Positions 1-5,961 of a DNA stretch of 9,328 nt are shown one piece after another. The notes beneath the pieces were generated by a model, which was given only the letters and a program-made list of their open reading frames with translations, had not been told where the DNA came from and did no database searches. The stretch lies in NCBI GenBank assembly GCA_964598885.1, contig CAZRES010000119.1, positions 1-9,328 on the forward strand, read 5' to 3'. Both the position numbers and the translations under genes were made by a program. Numbering within the stretch: position 1 is the first letter of the stretch; every line of letters begins with the position of its first letter. Source of the stretch: SURF-33 sp964598885. Lineage in GTDB: Bacteria > Desulfobacterota > Desulfobacteria > Desulfobacterales > Desulfosalsimonadaceae.

Positions 1-673
1 TGCTGGCGCCCATGGTGATATTGACGCCGTATTTTTCCACGATCATGCGAATGGCGTCCAGGGCGATCTTGCCGGCCTCCCACTTGGCTCCCAGGGTCAG
101 CACCAGGCAGTCGATGACCACATCTTCGGCCGGAATTCCGATTTTGGCGGCTTCATCCATGATGCGGTCCGCGTTGGCCAGACGCTCTTCGGCGGTGTTG
201 GGAATGCCGGCATCGCCGGAAACCAGACCGATCACCGCAGCCCCATACTGCTTGATGAGGGGCAGCACTTCCCGGAGGCTCTTGGTTTCCGCTGAAACAC
301 TGTTGACCAGGGGTTTGGCGCCGTCCTTGCAGTAAGACGCAAGGGCTGCTTCAAGGACTTTGGGATTGGGGGTGTCAATGCAGATGCAGGGATCATCCGC
401 CGCATCCCGGACTTCCTTGATCATCTGGACCATCAGGGCGGCTTCGTCGGCCCGGGGAAGCCCGGCATTTACGTCCAGAATGGCGGCGCCTGCCGCAATC
501 TGGGCTTTGGCATCCCGGCGCACCATGTCGAATTTGCCTTCTTTCAGTTCGGCCTGAAGGACTTTCCGGCCGGTGGGGTTGATGCGCTCGCCGATGATGA
601 CATATCCCTTGTCCCGGGATATGGCGACCTGTTTTTTGGGTGATTTGATAATAGTTGTCAGGTTTTTGGTCAT
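1..673 (-). CDS. Pterin-binding methyltransferase (methyltetrahydrofolate:corrinoid type), 3' end cut by window
   Basis: The frame is open from an ATG at 673 to the left edge, giving 224 residues of the N-terminal part. It belongs to the DHPS-like TIM-barrel family that binds methyltetrahydrofolate. The hallmark segment GERINPTGRK is at 28-37, followed by ILDVNAG (65-71), a CIDTPNP strand (98-104), LVNS (122-125) and a later VVIDCL strand. The two Asp residues and the Asn match positions that bind the pterin in AcsE/MetH-type enzymes. The sequence stops within GAS, where this family normally continues with an Asn-containing motif. An AAGGAG ribosome site precedes the ATG. The N-terminus is about 20 residues longer than classical AcsE. 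The likely role is methyl transfer between methyl-H4folate and a corrinoid protein, in the Wood-Ljungdahl pathway or a methylotrophic system. True dihydropteroate synthase is less likely given the GERIN motif. The partner corrinoid gene is not in view. Confidence 0.88.
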   Translation of the reverse strand, partial: MTKNLTTIIKSPKKQVAISRDKGYVIIGERINPTGRKVLQAELKEGKFDMVRRDAKAQIAAGAAILDVNAGLPRADEAALMVQMIKEVRDAADDPCICIDTPNPKVLEAALASYCKDGAKPLVNSVSAETKSLREVLPLIKQYGAAVIGLVSGDAGIPNTAEERLANADRIMDEAAKIGIPAEDVVIDCLVLTLGAKWEAGKIALDAIRMIVEKYGVNITMGAS

Positions 674-689
674 GTTCTTTTCTCCTTGG

Positions 690-705
690 GGTTATGGTAA
701 CCATA
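690..705. promoter_or_regulatory. Overlapping short palindromes in the methyltransferase leader
   Basis: TATGG-TAA-CCATA (693-705) and GGTTA-TGG-TAACC (690-702) interlock just upstream of the ribosome site of the methyltransferase gene. This is suitable for a small operator, but no regulator is identified and both arms are short, so it could be chance. Confidence 0.2.
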
Positions 706-755
706 TCCGATGCAACAGTGCTCCATCTGCTTAACGGATACGGGGCTAAAATTTT

Positions 756-829
756 CGTGGCGGCCGGAAATCCTTTTGAGACTCCAGGCCGCCACGGTGA
801 TGCAATAAACTAACGTTTTGAAGCGTTAG
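756..829 (-). terminator. Two tandem hairpins after the rhodanese gene
   Basis: Four bases past the rhodanese stop codon comes CTAACG/CGTTAG (810-815 with 824-829), a 6-bp stem followed on the minus strand by TTTATT. Next is a perfect 10-bp stem, CGTGGCGGCC/GGCCGCCACG (787-796 with 756-765). It extends inward by three pairs across a one-base bulge and is followed on the minus strand by AAAATTTT. The second stem is the stronger, but its U run is delayed by four A residues, so it may be a weak or bidirectional terminator. It separates the sulfur cluster from the methyltransferase gene. Confidence 0.55.
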
Positions 830-832
830 GGA

Positions 833-1633
833 TTAGAAGACTTCTCCTCCGTACAGAATTTTCGATCCTTTTTCCGTGATGGCTTCTTTATAGGGATCAG
901 ATTTCTGGAAGGTGCCGGGGATCAGTTTGAAATGGCCGTGGCGGTTGACCATGGGATAGCCATGCTCCAGCCAGCCCCGGAAGCCGTCGGTAATATTGTA
1001 GATGGGGCCGGTATAGCCCATGTCGATCATGTGTTTTTTCATAAACGCGCCGCGAATGGCGCCGTCCGGTGGGGAACCGCTTTTGCACAGAAGATAATAG
1101 GTGGCATTGGCCTTGGGCGCCACATGGGGCAGGTACCAGTAGCTCAGACCCAGGTCAGCGGAAACGGATCCGGGAATGCGGCCTTGATGGAATTCATGCT
1201 CGAAACGGGTATCGATCAGGATATGGTCGGGATCCTTCCATTTTTCCTCTTCCACCCAGACTTTATGAAAATCTTTGGCGCTCATGCCGATTCCGTACTG
1301 CCAGAACACCGGCAGCCAGACGTTTTTGCCGTTCTGGTAGAGCTGGGCCGCGGTCAACACTTCACCTTCTTTGGCGACCATGCGATCCTTAACCATGGTT
1401 TTGTCAAGAACATACGGGCCTTCGCCCATTCTCTTCAGTTCATCGTCGCTCCAGGGTTGCTTGAGAAATTTTGCAACCTCTTCTTCGGTCCAGTCATAAT
1501 AGCACTGACCGAAATGGTTGGGATCATTCGGCGTCGCATCCGGCTGGATGTTCACCCGGTCATTGGCCATGGCATTGCCGGCAAACGCCAGGGCAACCAT
1601 GAGTGTAATGATCAGTGTCAGGGTCTTTTTCAT
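833..1633 (-). CDS. Exported rhodanese-domain protein
   Basis: A 266-residue protein with a clear signal peptide: two Lys, a hydrophobic stretch at about 4-19 and an AMA cleavage box at 21-23. It should therefore act in the periplasm. The rhodanese fold is recognised from ILIDTR (138-143) followed by GRIPGSVSADL and by the active-site segment LLCKSGSPPDGA (181-192), with C183 as the predicted persulfide-forming cysteine. The loop is atypical: relative to the common C-K/R-S-G-x-R-S pattern, the Arg and Ser are replaced by two prolines. About 110 residues before the domain have no family I recognise, and include W-rich stretches. A GGGAGG ribosome site supports the start. It is the last gene of the sulfur cluster, 223 bp after the cytochrome c gene, so it may also have its own promoter. 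Likely role: handling sulfane sulfur outside the membrane. The substrate is not known from sequence. Confidence 0.88.
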   Translation of the reverse strand: MKKTLTLIITLMVALAFAGNAMANDRVNIQPDATPNDPNHFGQCYYDWTEEEVAKFLKQPWSDDELKRMGEGPYVLDKTMVKDRMVAKEGEVLTAAQLYQNGKNVWLPVFWQYGIGMSAKDFHKVWVEEEKWKDPDHILIDTRFEHEFHQGRIPGSVSADLGLSYWYLPHVAPKANATYYLLCKSGSPPDGAIRGAFMKKHMIDMGYTGPIYNITDGFRGWLEHGYPMVNRHGHFKLIPGTFQKSDPYKEAITEKGSKILYGGEVF

Positions 1634-1856
1634 TTGTTCCTCCCTTTTGCATGAATAATAGAGTGCTTGGAATGTGATAATGGCATAATGTGTCTCATCA
1701 ATACGTTTTTACATCTTATCAGCGAGAATTTCACCCCCTTTCAGATAAACGTTTGTCCCACATTGTCATTGTCTGACCGCAAATCGGCCGGGATTGTGAG
1801 TATACCGCCGGCTGATAATGGCGGAGCAACACTTCGCCACCGGCACTATCTGCGAA

Positions 1857-2198
1857 TTATCCGCACCCAACGGGGAGCCGTCCGTCGGAAGCCCCGTCTT
1901 TGAAATAGCTGAGGATATCAAGGATATCCTGGGAAGAGAGTTTTTCCCATTTTTCCGCGCAGGGATAGGTGGAATAGGTTTCCTTTTCAAATGCCGTTTC
2001 CCATTCCGCCTTGGACCGGGTCACCGGATTCAGGTCTTCGGCTTCTCCGGCTCCGCTGTGGCAGGACCGGCAGTTCTGGGAAAACAGCATTCTGCCTTTC
2101 CGGACATTTCCTTCCGCGGCAATGGCAACAGCCACGAAGCACAATGTCACAAGGCAGATGGTTGCCGCAAGAATTATCTTTTTGCCTTTGCTATTCAT
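1857..2198 (-). CDS. Small exported monoheme cytochrome c
   Basis: A 113-residue protein with an N-terminal hydrophobic export segment (about 8-28, AIAA near its end) and a single heme c motif, CRSCH, at 43-47. The surrounding pattern (R-x-L-F-x-Q-N-C) and the C-terminal LSSQDILDILSYF helix (87-99) are typical of class I cytochromes c. After the heme motif there is no Met and no His, so the usual distal axial ligand is missing. C80 and the penultimate C112 remain as possible ligands or as a disulfide pair. A strong AAGGAG ribosome site lies 9 nt before the ATG. It sits 53 bp after a DsrE-like gene and before the rhodanese gene, suggesting that it carries electrons linked to sulfur chemistry in the periplasm (inference). 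Confidence 0.9.
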   Translation of the reverse strand: MNSKGKKIILAATICLVTLCFVAVAIAAEGNVRKGRMLFSQNCRSCHSGAGEAEDLNPVTRSKAEWETAFEKETYSTYPCAEKWEKLSSQDILDILSYFKDGASDGRLPVGCG

Positions 2199-2251
2199 GT
2201 CGATCTGCTCCTTATTGAAAGTTTTGTGGATAATGGTTCAATCAACCAGAA

Positions 2252-2557
2252 TCACAATACCAGATACCGGTCACATTCTTCAAGCATTTCGGCATTGCGC
2301 GCCTGGGTGGCGAAATCCTTAAACCCGACGCCGGGAACATCGCCGGTGAGTTTATAAGCCCGGAAACTGACATCGCATACCGACAGTTTGGCCTTTCCGA
2401 CGAGTTTTTCAAAGTCCGGCGACTGGGTCAGGTAAACGCCGTATCCTGAAAAAAAGATTTTGACTTCCTTGCCCTTTGCATGGGCGGCTTCGGTCAACGA
2501 AATAACGTAATCAAGATGTTTGTCCGAACTGACTAAAATACCTAATGTATCGGCCAT
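2252..2557 (-). CDS. DsrE-like sulfur carrier protein with cysteine
   Basis: A 101-residue cytoplasmic protein with the DsrE/F fold signature: an N-terminal LGILVSS strand, a helix, the KEVKIFFSGYGVYL strand and turn (30-43), and a cysteine at 61 in KLSVCDVSF, near where DsrE/TusD proteins carry their sulfur-accepting Cys. A second Cys is at 95. No membrane segment or signal is present. It is the only one of the three Dsr-like proteins in the cluster that contains cysteine, so it is the most likely acceptor of a persulfide from TusA. Start choice: AAAGGA lies 9 nt before the ATG. A 108-bp gap separates it from the preceding small gene. The family is clear, but the individual role (DsrE, TusD or another branch) cannot be fixed from the sequence. 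Confidence 0.85.
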   Translation of the reverse strand: MADTLGILVSSDKHLDYVISLTEAAHAKGKEVKIFFSGYGVYLTQSPDFEKLVGKAKLSVCDVSFRAYKLTGDVPGVGFKDFATQARNAEMLEECDRYLVL

Positions 2558-2665
2558 TGATTGTTTTCCTTTATTTGTTCAAATGCGTATTCAAATCCAG
2601 CATATGAGTTCGCGCGTTTCCGATAAATTGTCGGTAACGGTCAAAACTCCGATGATGCCGATGCC

Positions 2666-2839
2666 TTACCACCAGGAAATCACCTTGTCGTGGCGGAAGA
2701 TGGCGTCTACGAGTTCGGCCCAGTCGACATTCCCTTCATACAGGGAAACGACCGTGTCAGTCTCGTCGGTGGAAAACGCCTGGATAAAGCGCTCGACCAT
2801 TTCATCGGGCTGGGACCGGACAATATTGAGTGTGGACAT
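2666..2839 (-). CDS. Very short DsrH/TusB-like protein (57 aa)
   Basis: This is a complete small gene: ATG at 2839, a GGAG ribosome site 8 nt upstream, and a TAA ending at 2666. The 57-residue product begins STLNIVRSQPDEM, similar to the LH-x-V-x-R/KSP start of TusB/DsrH, continues to VVSLYEG (30-36), which corresponds to the LLLIEDG strand, and then goes straight to VDWAELVDAIFRHDKVISWW, which matches the usual C-terminal helix and Trp ending. TusB/DsrH proteins are about 95 residues, so the central third, including the conserved cysteine region, is absent. Both ends are intact and the frame is closed cleanly, so a shortened functional subunit seems more likely than a broken gene. It lies 19 bp after the DsrE/F-like gene, consistent with a DsrEFH-like trio. 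The homology is judged by eye only. Confidence 0.7.
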   Translation of the reverse strand: MSTLNIVRSQPDEMVERFIQAFSTDETDTVVSLYEGNVDWAELVDAIFRHDKVISWW

Positions 2840-2858
2840 AAAACAGCTCCTTGTTTTT

Positions 2859-3146
2859 TTAAAAGGGAATCACAAATCTTGCTTGTTTGACGCGCTCGAT
2901 AATATCTTCCAGGGAGGCGTATTGAAATCCATATTTCTCGACGTTTGCCTTATTATTGGAGAAGCGTTCGCCTTCCATTTCATCGATGAATTCCATGTTA
3001 TCGTGATAGGCTTCATCCATTACGGCAATTTCGTGATTGAGCACATACATGTGAACTTCGGATGCTTCCAGCAGCAGTCCAAGGCTGGTTCGCAGGCCTT
3101 CGTACTGTTGTTTGACGTCTTTGATCAAAACGGCTACGGCAGACAT
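2859..3146 (-). CDS. DsrE/DsrF-like protein lacking cysteine
   Basis: A 95-residue soluble protein. The segment EGLRTSLGLLLEASEVHMYVLNHEI (16-40 region) has the helix-strand layout of DsrE/DsrF/TusC proteins, and the C-terminal VKQARFVIPF resembles the terminal strand of TusC. There is no cysteine anywhere, so it cannot itself carry a persulfide and probably serves as a structural partner, as a non-catalytic Dsr/Tus subunit. Translation is probably coupled to TusA: only three bases separate the TusA stop from this ATG, and the ribosome site AGAAAGGA lies inside the last codons of TusA. The next gene is the short DsrH-like one. Family assignment is fairly secure; the exact subunit type is inferred. 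Confidence 0.78.
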   Translation of the reverse strand: MSAVAVLIKDVKQQYEGLRTSLGLLLEASEVHMYVLNHEIAVMDEAYHDNMEFIDEMEGERFSNNKANVEKYGFQYASLEDIIERVKQARFVIPF

Positions 3147-3149
3147 GGT

Positions 3150-3389
3150 TTATCCTTTCTTGATGAGGTAGCGGGTATGGCCTTCGGCAACATCCTCTAA
3201 AGTAAGAAGCTCATGGCCTCCCTTTTTTACAAAAGCCGGAATGTCGTTTTTGGAACCCGGGTCGGTTCCCCATACCTCCAGAACGGTTCCGGAAGCCATG
3301 TCTTTGAGCGTTTTTTTTGTTTTGAGCATGGGCATGGGGCAGGTCAGGCCCCTGGCGTCCAGCAGCTTGTCAGCTTTGATATCGTTCAT
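3150..3389 (-). CDS. tusA: Sulfur carrier protein TusA
   Basis: A 79-residue protein with the TusA/SirA signature DARGLTCPMP at 11-20; C17 within the CPxP motif is the predicted persulfide-carrying cysteine. It then shows the usual helix (KTKKTLKDM), the strand VLEVWGTDPGS and a terminal strand. A longer frame opens at 3485 but would overlap the permease gene. The ATG at 3389 is preferred because AAAGGAG lies 11 nt upstream and the product then matches the normal TusA length. TusA passes sulfur between cytoplasmic sulfurtransferases. Here it follows the YeeE/YedE permease by 52 bp and precedes the DsrE/F-like genes, an arrangement that supports transfer of imported sulfur to a Dsr/Tus-like complex. 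Confidence 0.93.
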   Translation of the reverse strand: MNDIKADKLLDARGLTCPMPMLKTKKTLKDMASGTVLEVWGTDPGSKNDIPAFVKKGGHELLTLEDVAEGHTRYLIKKG

Positions 3390-3441
3390 GCTATCGTTAA
3401 CTCCTTTCTGTTCTTGCGTTTCTTTTTCATTGGTTATCGGG

Positions 3442-4629
3442 TTAAAAAATGACGAATTTCTCGGATTTTTCGTTCCATGCGGCAATCAACACCCACAGGA
3501 GGAAAAAGATTCCATAGAGAGGAAGCGTCCACTGCCATGAAAAAACAGCGGGCAGATAAACGGCGCTGCCGAGTTTATCAAACCATCCGGCGTTTTGGAG
3601 CAGGGGGTAAAAAAAGGACATGGAAAGACAAAAGGGCACCAGTGTCACCCAGAGTTTCGTGTTTCCTTCACCGGCGCGCCACAGCGTGCTGCTCCCGCAT
3701 CCGCCGGCCAATACCATTCCAAAACCGAAAATAATGCCCCCGCCGACTCCGCCCAGCCAGAAGCGGTTATAGACACCCAGCCCCTCATCGGCAATATAGA
3801 GCCATTTCAAAACAGCCATGAGCAGGGCATAGACCACGATGCTCAGGGCCACCGCCCGCAACATTTTCCATTCCCCGGTCATGAAAAAATCTCGAAAAGC
3901 CGCGACAAAACAGAAACGGGAACGGTGCATCACCAGTCCGATCAACATTCCCAGAAATAAAAATCCGCCCATTGAGGTTTGATCCATGGCGCCGTATACA
4001 TAAAACAGGATCACAATTAGTATAATGATGCCGCCGCCGATATAGGGCTGAATCCGTTTCCAGTCGATTTTTCCGCTCTTTTCCGCCGGAGCCGCCGGAG
4101 CCTTTGAAGGAAATTTTTCAATTTCCCACAGCAGATAGCGCAAGGCGAGATAAGAACCGATGATCATTCCGGCCATCATGGCAAAACCGCTGGCAGAAAA
4201 GGTTCCGATCGCAATATAGAATCCACCCACGTTGCATCCCGCGGCCAGCACCGACCCGAAACCCATGAGAACGCCGCCAACCAGAGCTTTGGCGTATTCG
4301 ATGCCGGGCTGGCGGTTAAACCGCCATTGGCGTGCCAGCAGCGAGGATGCCAATGCTCCGCCGAGAAGACCGATATTTGAAAGGGAAAAGTTGTGCATTA
4401 AAGGGGACAGGGGCCTTTCCGATACCATTCCAATACCGTAAAAGAACCAGTCGCCCCAGTTACGGTATCCGGCGATCACCCCCCATGGGTTGCGCCAGAG
4501 TACATAGATCATAGCGATTACGGCGAGCAGGAGACCGGCAATCCAAGGGGGCCAGTCCTTATCAAACAAAGCTGAATAGAGGTTTTTGCCCTCTTCCTTG
4601 GTGCTGCTTACAAAACTGTCTTCACTCAC
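3442..4629 (-). CDS. yeeE: YeeE/YedE-family sulfur transporter (TsuA-like)
   Basis: A polytopic inner-membrane protein of 395 residues from GTG 4629. This start is preferred because AGGAGG ends 5 nt upstream; an ATG at 4650 would add 7 residues but lacks a ribosome site. Conserved cysteines appear in AAGCNVGG (C132), SRFCFVAAF (C240) and AGGCGSSTLWRAGEG (C311), matching the internally repeated, Cys-containing elements of the YeeE/YedE family. C334 is additional. The two halves repeat the pattern GG-V/I-x-GFGxVLAxGC. In the characterised member (TsuA) such cysteines relay thiosulfate through the membrane. The acidic, soluble N-terminal 20 residues are unremarkable. As first gene of the sulfur cluster with TusA next, it most likely imports thiosulfate or a related sulfane-sulfur compound. 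The substrate is not proven by sequence; selenium-related YedE members exist too. Confidence 0.92.
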   Translation of the reverse strand: MSEDSFVSSTKEEGKNLYSALFDKDWPPWIAGLLLAVIAMIYVLWRNPWGVIAGYRNWGDWFFYGIGMVSERPLSPLMHNFSLSNIGLLGGALASSLLARQWRFNRQPGIEYAKALVGGVLMGFGSVLAAGCNVGGFYIAIGTFSASGFAMMAGMIIGSYLALRYLLWEIEKFPSKAPAAPAEKSGKIDWKRIQPYIGGGIIILIVILFYVYGAMDQTSMGGFLFLGMLIGLVMHRSRFCFVAAFRDFFMTGEWKMLRAVALSIVVYALLMAVLKWLYIADEGLGVYNRFWLGGVGGGIIFGFGMVLAGGCGSSTLWRAGEGNTKLWVTLVPFCLSMSFFYPLLQNAGWFDKLGSAVYLPAVFSWQWTLPLYGIFFLLWVLIAAWNEKSEKFVIF

Positions 4630-4666
4630 GTCTACCTCCTTGCCCGTCATTCTTGCATTGAAGTCG

Positions 4667-4713
4667 TTTATATTTTGTGATATATCTCATTTCTTTGTGT
4701 TTAGAGACACAAA
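4667..4713 (-). promoter_or_regulatory. CRP/FNR-type palindrome with -10 element before the YeeE operon
   Basis: A perfect inverted repeat, TTTGTGT-TTAGAG-ACACAAA, spans 4694-4713. Its TGTGT-N6-ACACA core has the 5-6-5 architecture of CRP/FNR-family operators. On the minus strand a TATAAA (4672-4667) lies so that the palindrome centre would be about 43 bp upstream of the start site, close to class II activator geometry. A second half-site-like TGTGA (4676-4680) lies between. This suggests control by a CRP/FNR-family regulator; which one cannot be told. Confidence 0.45.
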
Positions 4714-4739
4714 ACAGCTTCATACGTTGTTGATCTTGA

Positions 4740-4768
4740 GTTATCCCGTAAATCAGTTAACGTGTCAA
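4740..4768 (-). promoter_or_regulatory. Possible sigma-70 promoter upstream of the YeeE operon
   Basis: On the minus strand a perfect TTGACA (4768-4763) is followed after 17 bp by GATAAC (4745-4740), a 4/6 match to the -10 box. Transcription would start near 4733, which puts the palindrome at 4694-4713 inside the leader, where a bound protein would repress. It is an alternative to the activator-type promoter at 4667-4713; both could be used. Confidence 0.35.
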
Positions 4769-4887
4769 GGAAAAATTGTAGTCCAATCCTTACATGCATT
4801 TGGCGAAGGGTTATATGCGTCATGCACAATTTTACGCCCAACCGGTAATATTTTTTTATGTGTTTTCAAAATAATACATATTGGTTA

Positions 4888-4918
4888 GCCTGTCAAGACG
4901 ACAGCCCTCCTGACAGGC
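4888..4918 (-). terminator. Inverted repeat after the quinol-complex operon
   Basis: A perfect 8-bp stem, GCCTGTCA/TGACAGGC, with a 15-nt loop begins 18 bp after the stop codon of the subunit IV gene. On the minus strand it is followed by an A/T-rich stretch (ATTATTTTG about 10 nt on) and not by an immediate U run, so it is a plausible but imperfect terminator. The loop holds GACAG (4900-4904), which can pair with CTGTC (4890-4894) to give a competing smaller hairpin. Confidence 0.45.
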
Positions 4919-4935
4919 CGCATTCCTGCATCACT

Positions 4936-5310
4936 TCAGGAGGATACCGCGCCCATGATGGTCAGGATAAGGATTCCGCCGGCAATGATCCCACCGCAGA
5001 TCAGGACCAGGATGCGGCCCCGCCGACTCTTGTCGATAAAGGGAATGGCTCCCAGCACCACCATCACCACCCCCGGCAGCAGAATGCTGCCGATGACGGT
5101 CCATCGTCCGGGAAAATAGCGGATTAGTTCATAGATCCACAAAAAATACCATTCGGGTTTGGGTCGGAATGGAAGAGAAAGGTCGATCCGGCGACCCATA
5201 TCGGCCGGAAAAAGCAGAGATAAAAGGGCAACGACTTCCACAGTGAAAAAAATAACCAGAAGAATTTCTAGAAAATAATCGGGATAAAATGTTTTGCGCC
5301 GCTGCTTCAT
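4936..5310 (-). CDS. petD: Cytochrome b C-terminal subunit (subunit IV / PetD-like)
   Basis: A 124-residue membrane protein with three predicted helices (about 13-34, 72-92, 98-120). This corresponds to the separate C-terminal part of a split cytochrome b, as in b6f complexes. KPEWYF at 51-56 contains the PEWY motif of the quinol-oxidation (Qo) site, whose Glu takes part in proton release. It lies one base after the stop of the b6-type gene; its GGGAGG ribosome site overlaps the end of that gene, so the two are translated together. The length is a little shorter than the usual 160 residues of PetD, mainly at the N-terminus. It completes the quinol-oxidising core. Confidence 0.93.
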   Translation of the reverse strand: MKQRRKTFYPDYFLEILLVIFFTVEVVALLSLLFPADMGRRIDLSLPFRPKPEWYFLWIYELIRYFPGRWTVIGSILLPGVVMVVLGAIPFIDKSRRGRILVLICGGIIAGGILILTIMGAVSS

Positions 5311-5311
5311 T

Positions 5312-5959
5312 TTAGAGGCCTCCCTTGATCCCCTGGTGTTTGACCAGATGGAAATGGATCCAGAGCAGCAGGCACATCAGCAATGGCAGAACAATGACGT
5401 GGAGCGCGTAAAAACGCGTGAGGGTGGCGCCGGTGACGTCGGCTCCCCCCCGGAGCATCGCCATGAGCGTCGGTCCCACCCAGGGGATCTCACCGGCCAT
5501 GGCCGTGCCTACCTGGGTTGCCCAGTATGCTTTTTGATCCCATGGCAGCAGATAACCGGTAAAACCGGACGTCAGCGCCACCACCAGGGTCAGCACGCCC
5601 ACAACCCAGTTAAATTCGCGGGGATGGCGGTATGCCTTGTAAATAAACACGCGGACCGTATGGAGCACAATGGCCACGATAAACAGATGGGCCGACCACT
5701 TGTGAAGGGATCGAACAAACCCCCCGAGTCGAACCTCCTGGTGAAGATCGCCGATGCTCCGATAGGCATCCGCTTCCGAGGGGATGTAATACATTGCCAG
5801 CATAAACCCCGTGGCATAAAGCAGCAAAAAAAGGAAAAAGGCGATTCCGCCCAGACAGAAAAAGTAATTCACCCCTTCCGGGAGAGCGCGCTGAAAAAGC
5901 CGGCGGTGCGGTTTTTTGATATTAAAGAAGCGATCGGACAGATCAAGGAACCACCCCAT
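5312..5959 (-). CDS. petB: Cytochrome b6-type subunit with heme ci cysteine
   Basis: A 215-residue, four-helix cytochrome b N-terminal subunit, the same length as chloroplast/cyanobacterial cytochrome b6. Heme b ligands are H86 and H100 on helix B and H187 and H202 on helix D; the 14- and 15-residue spacings are those of the b6 group. C35 in NYFFCLGG occupies the position of the b6 Cys35 that covalently binds the extra heme c (ci/cn) at the quinone-reduction side. Other b6 hallmarks are RSLHKWSAH (83-91), SGFTGYLLPWDQ (131-142), the GGADV segment and TLTRFYALH (179-187). Its role is to transfer electrons from menaquinol across the membrane in the Rieske/cyt b complex. It is two bases after the Rieske gene, with GAGGT as ribosome site. 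Whether heme ci is really attached needs spectroscopy. Confidence 0.95.
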   Translation of the reverse strand: MGWFLDLSDRFFNIKKPHRRLFQRALPEGVNYFFCLGGIAFFLFLLLYATGFMLAMYYIPSEADAYRSIGDLHQEVRLGGFVRSLHKWSAHLFIVAIVLHTVRVFIYKAYRHPREFNWVVGVLTLVVALTSGFTGYLLPWDQKAYWATQVGTAMAGEIPWVGPTLMAMLRGGADVTGATLTRFYALHVIVLPLLMCLLLWIHFHLVKHQGIKGGL

Positions 5960-5961
5960 GT

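Noticed and set aside
932..1654. Plus-strand open frame of 240 codons
   Set aside because: It is the antisense shadow of the rhodanese gene, whose signal peptide, ribosome site and active-site motif are clear.
1634..1856. Separate promoter for the rhodanese gene
   Set aside because: The best candidate (TTGATG, 16 bp, TATCAC on the minus strand) is weak, so it is not listed as a feature even though the 223-bp gap leaves room for one.
2558..2665. Possible extra small gene between the DsrH-like and DsrE-like genes
   Set aside because: No start codon with ribosome site and adequate length was found in the 108 bp; only a weak CCGA/TCGG stem is visible.
3390..3485. N-terminal extension of TusA from ATG 3485
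   Set aside because: It would overlap the end of the permease gene, lacks a ribosome site, and makes the protein 32 residues longer than normal TusA.
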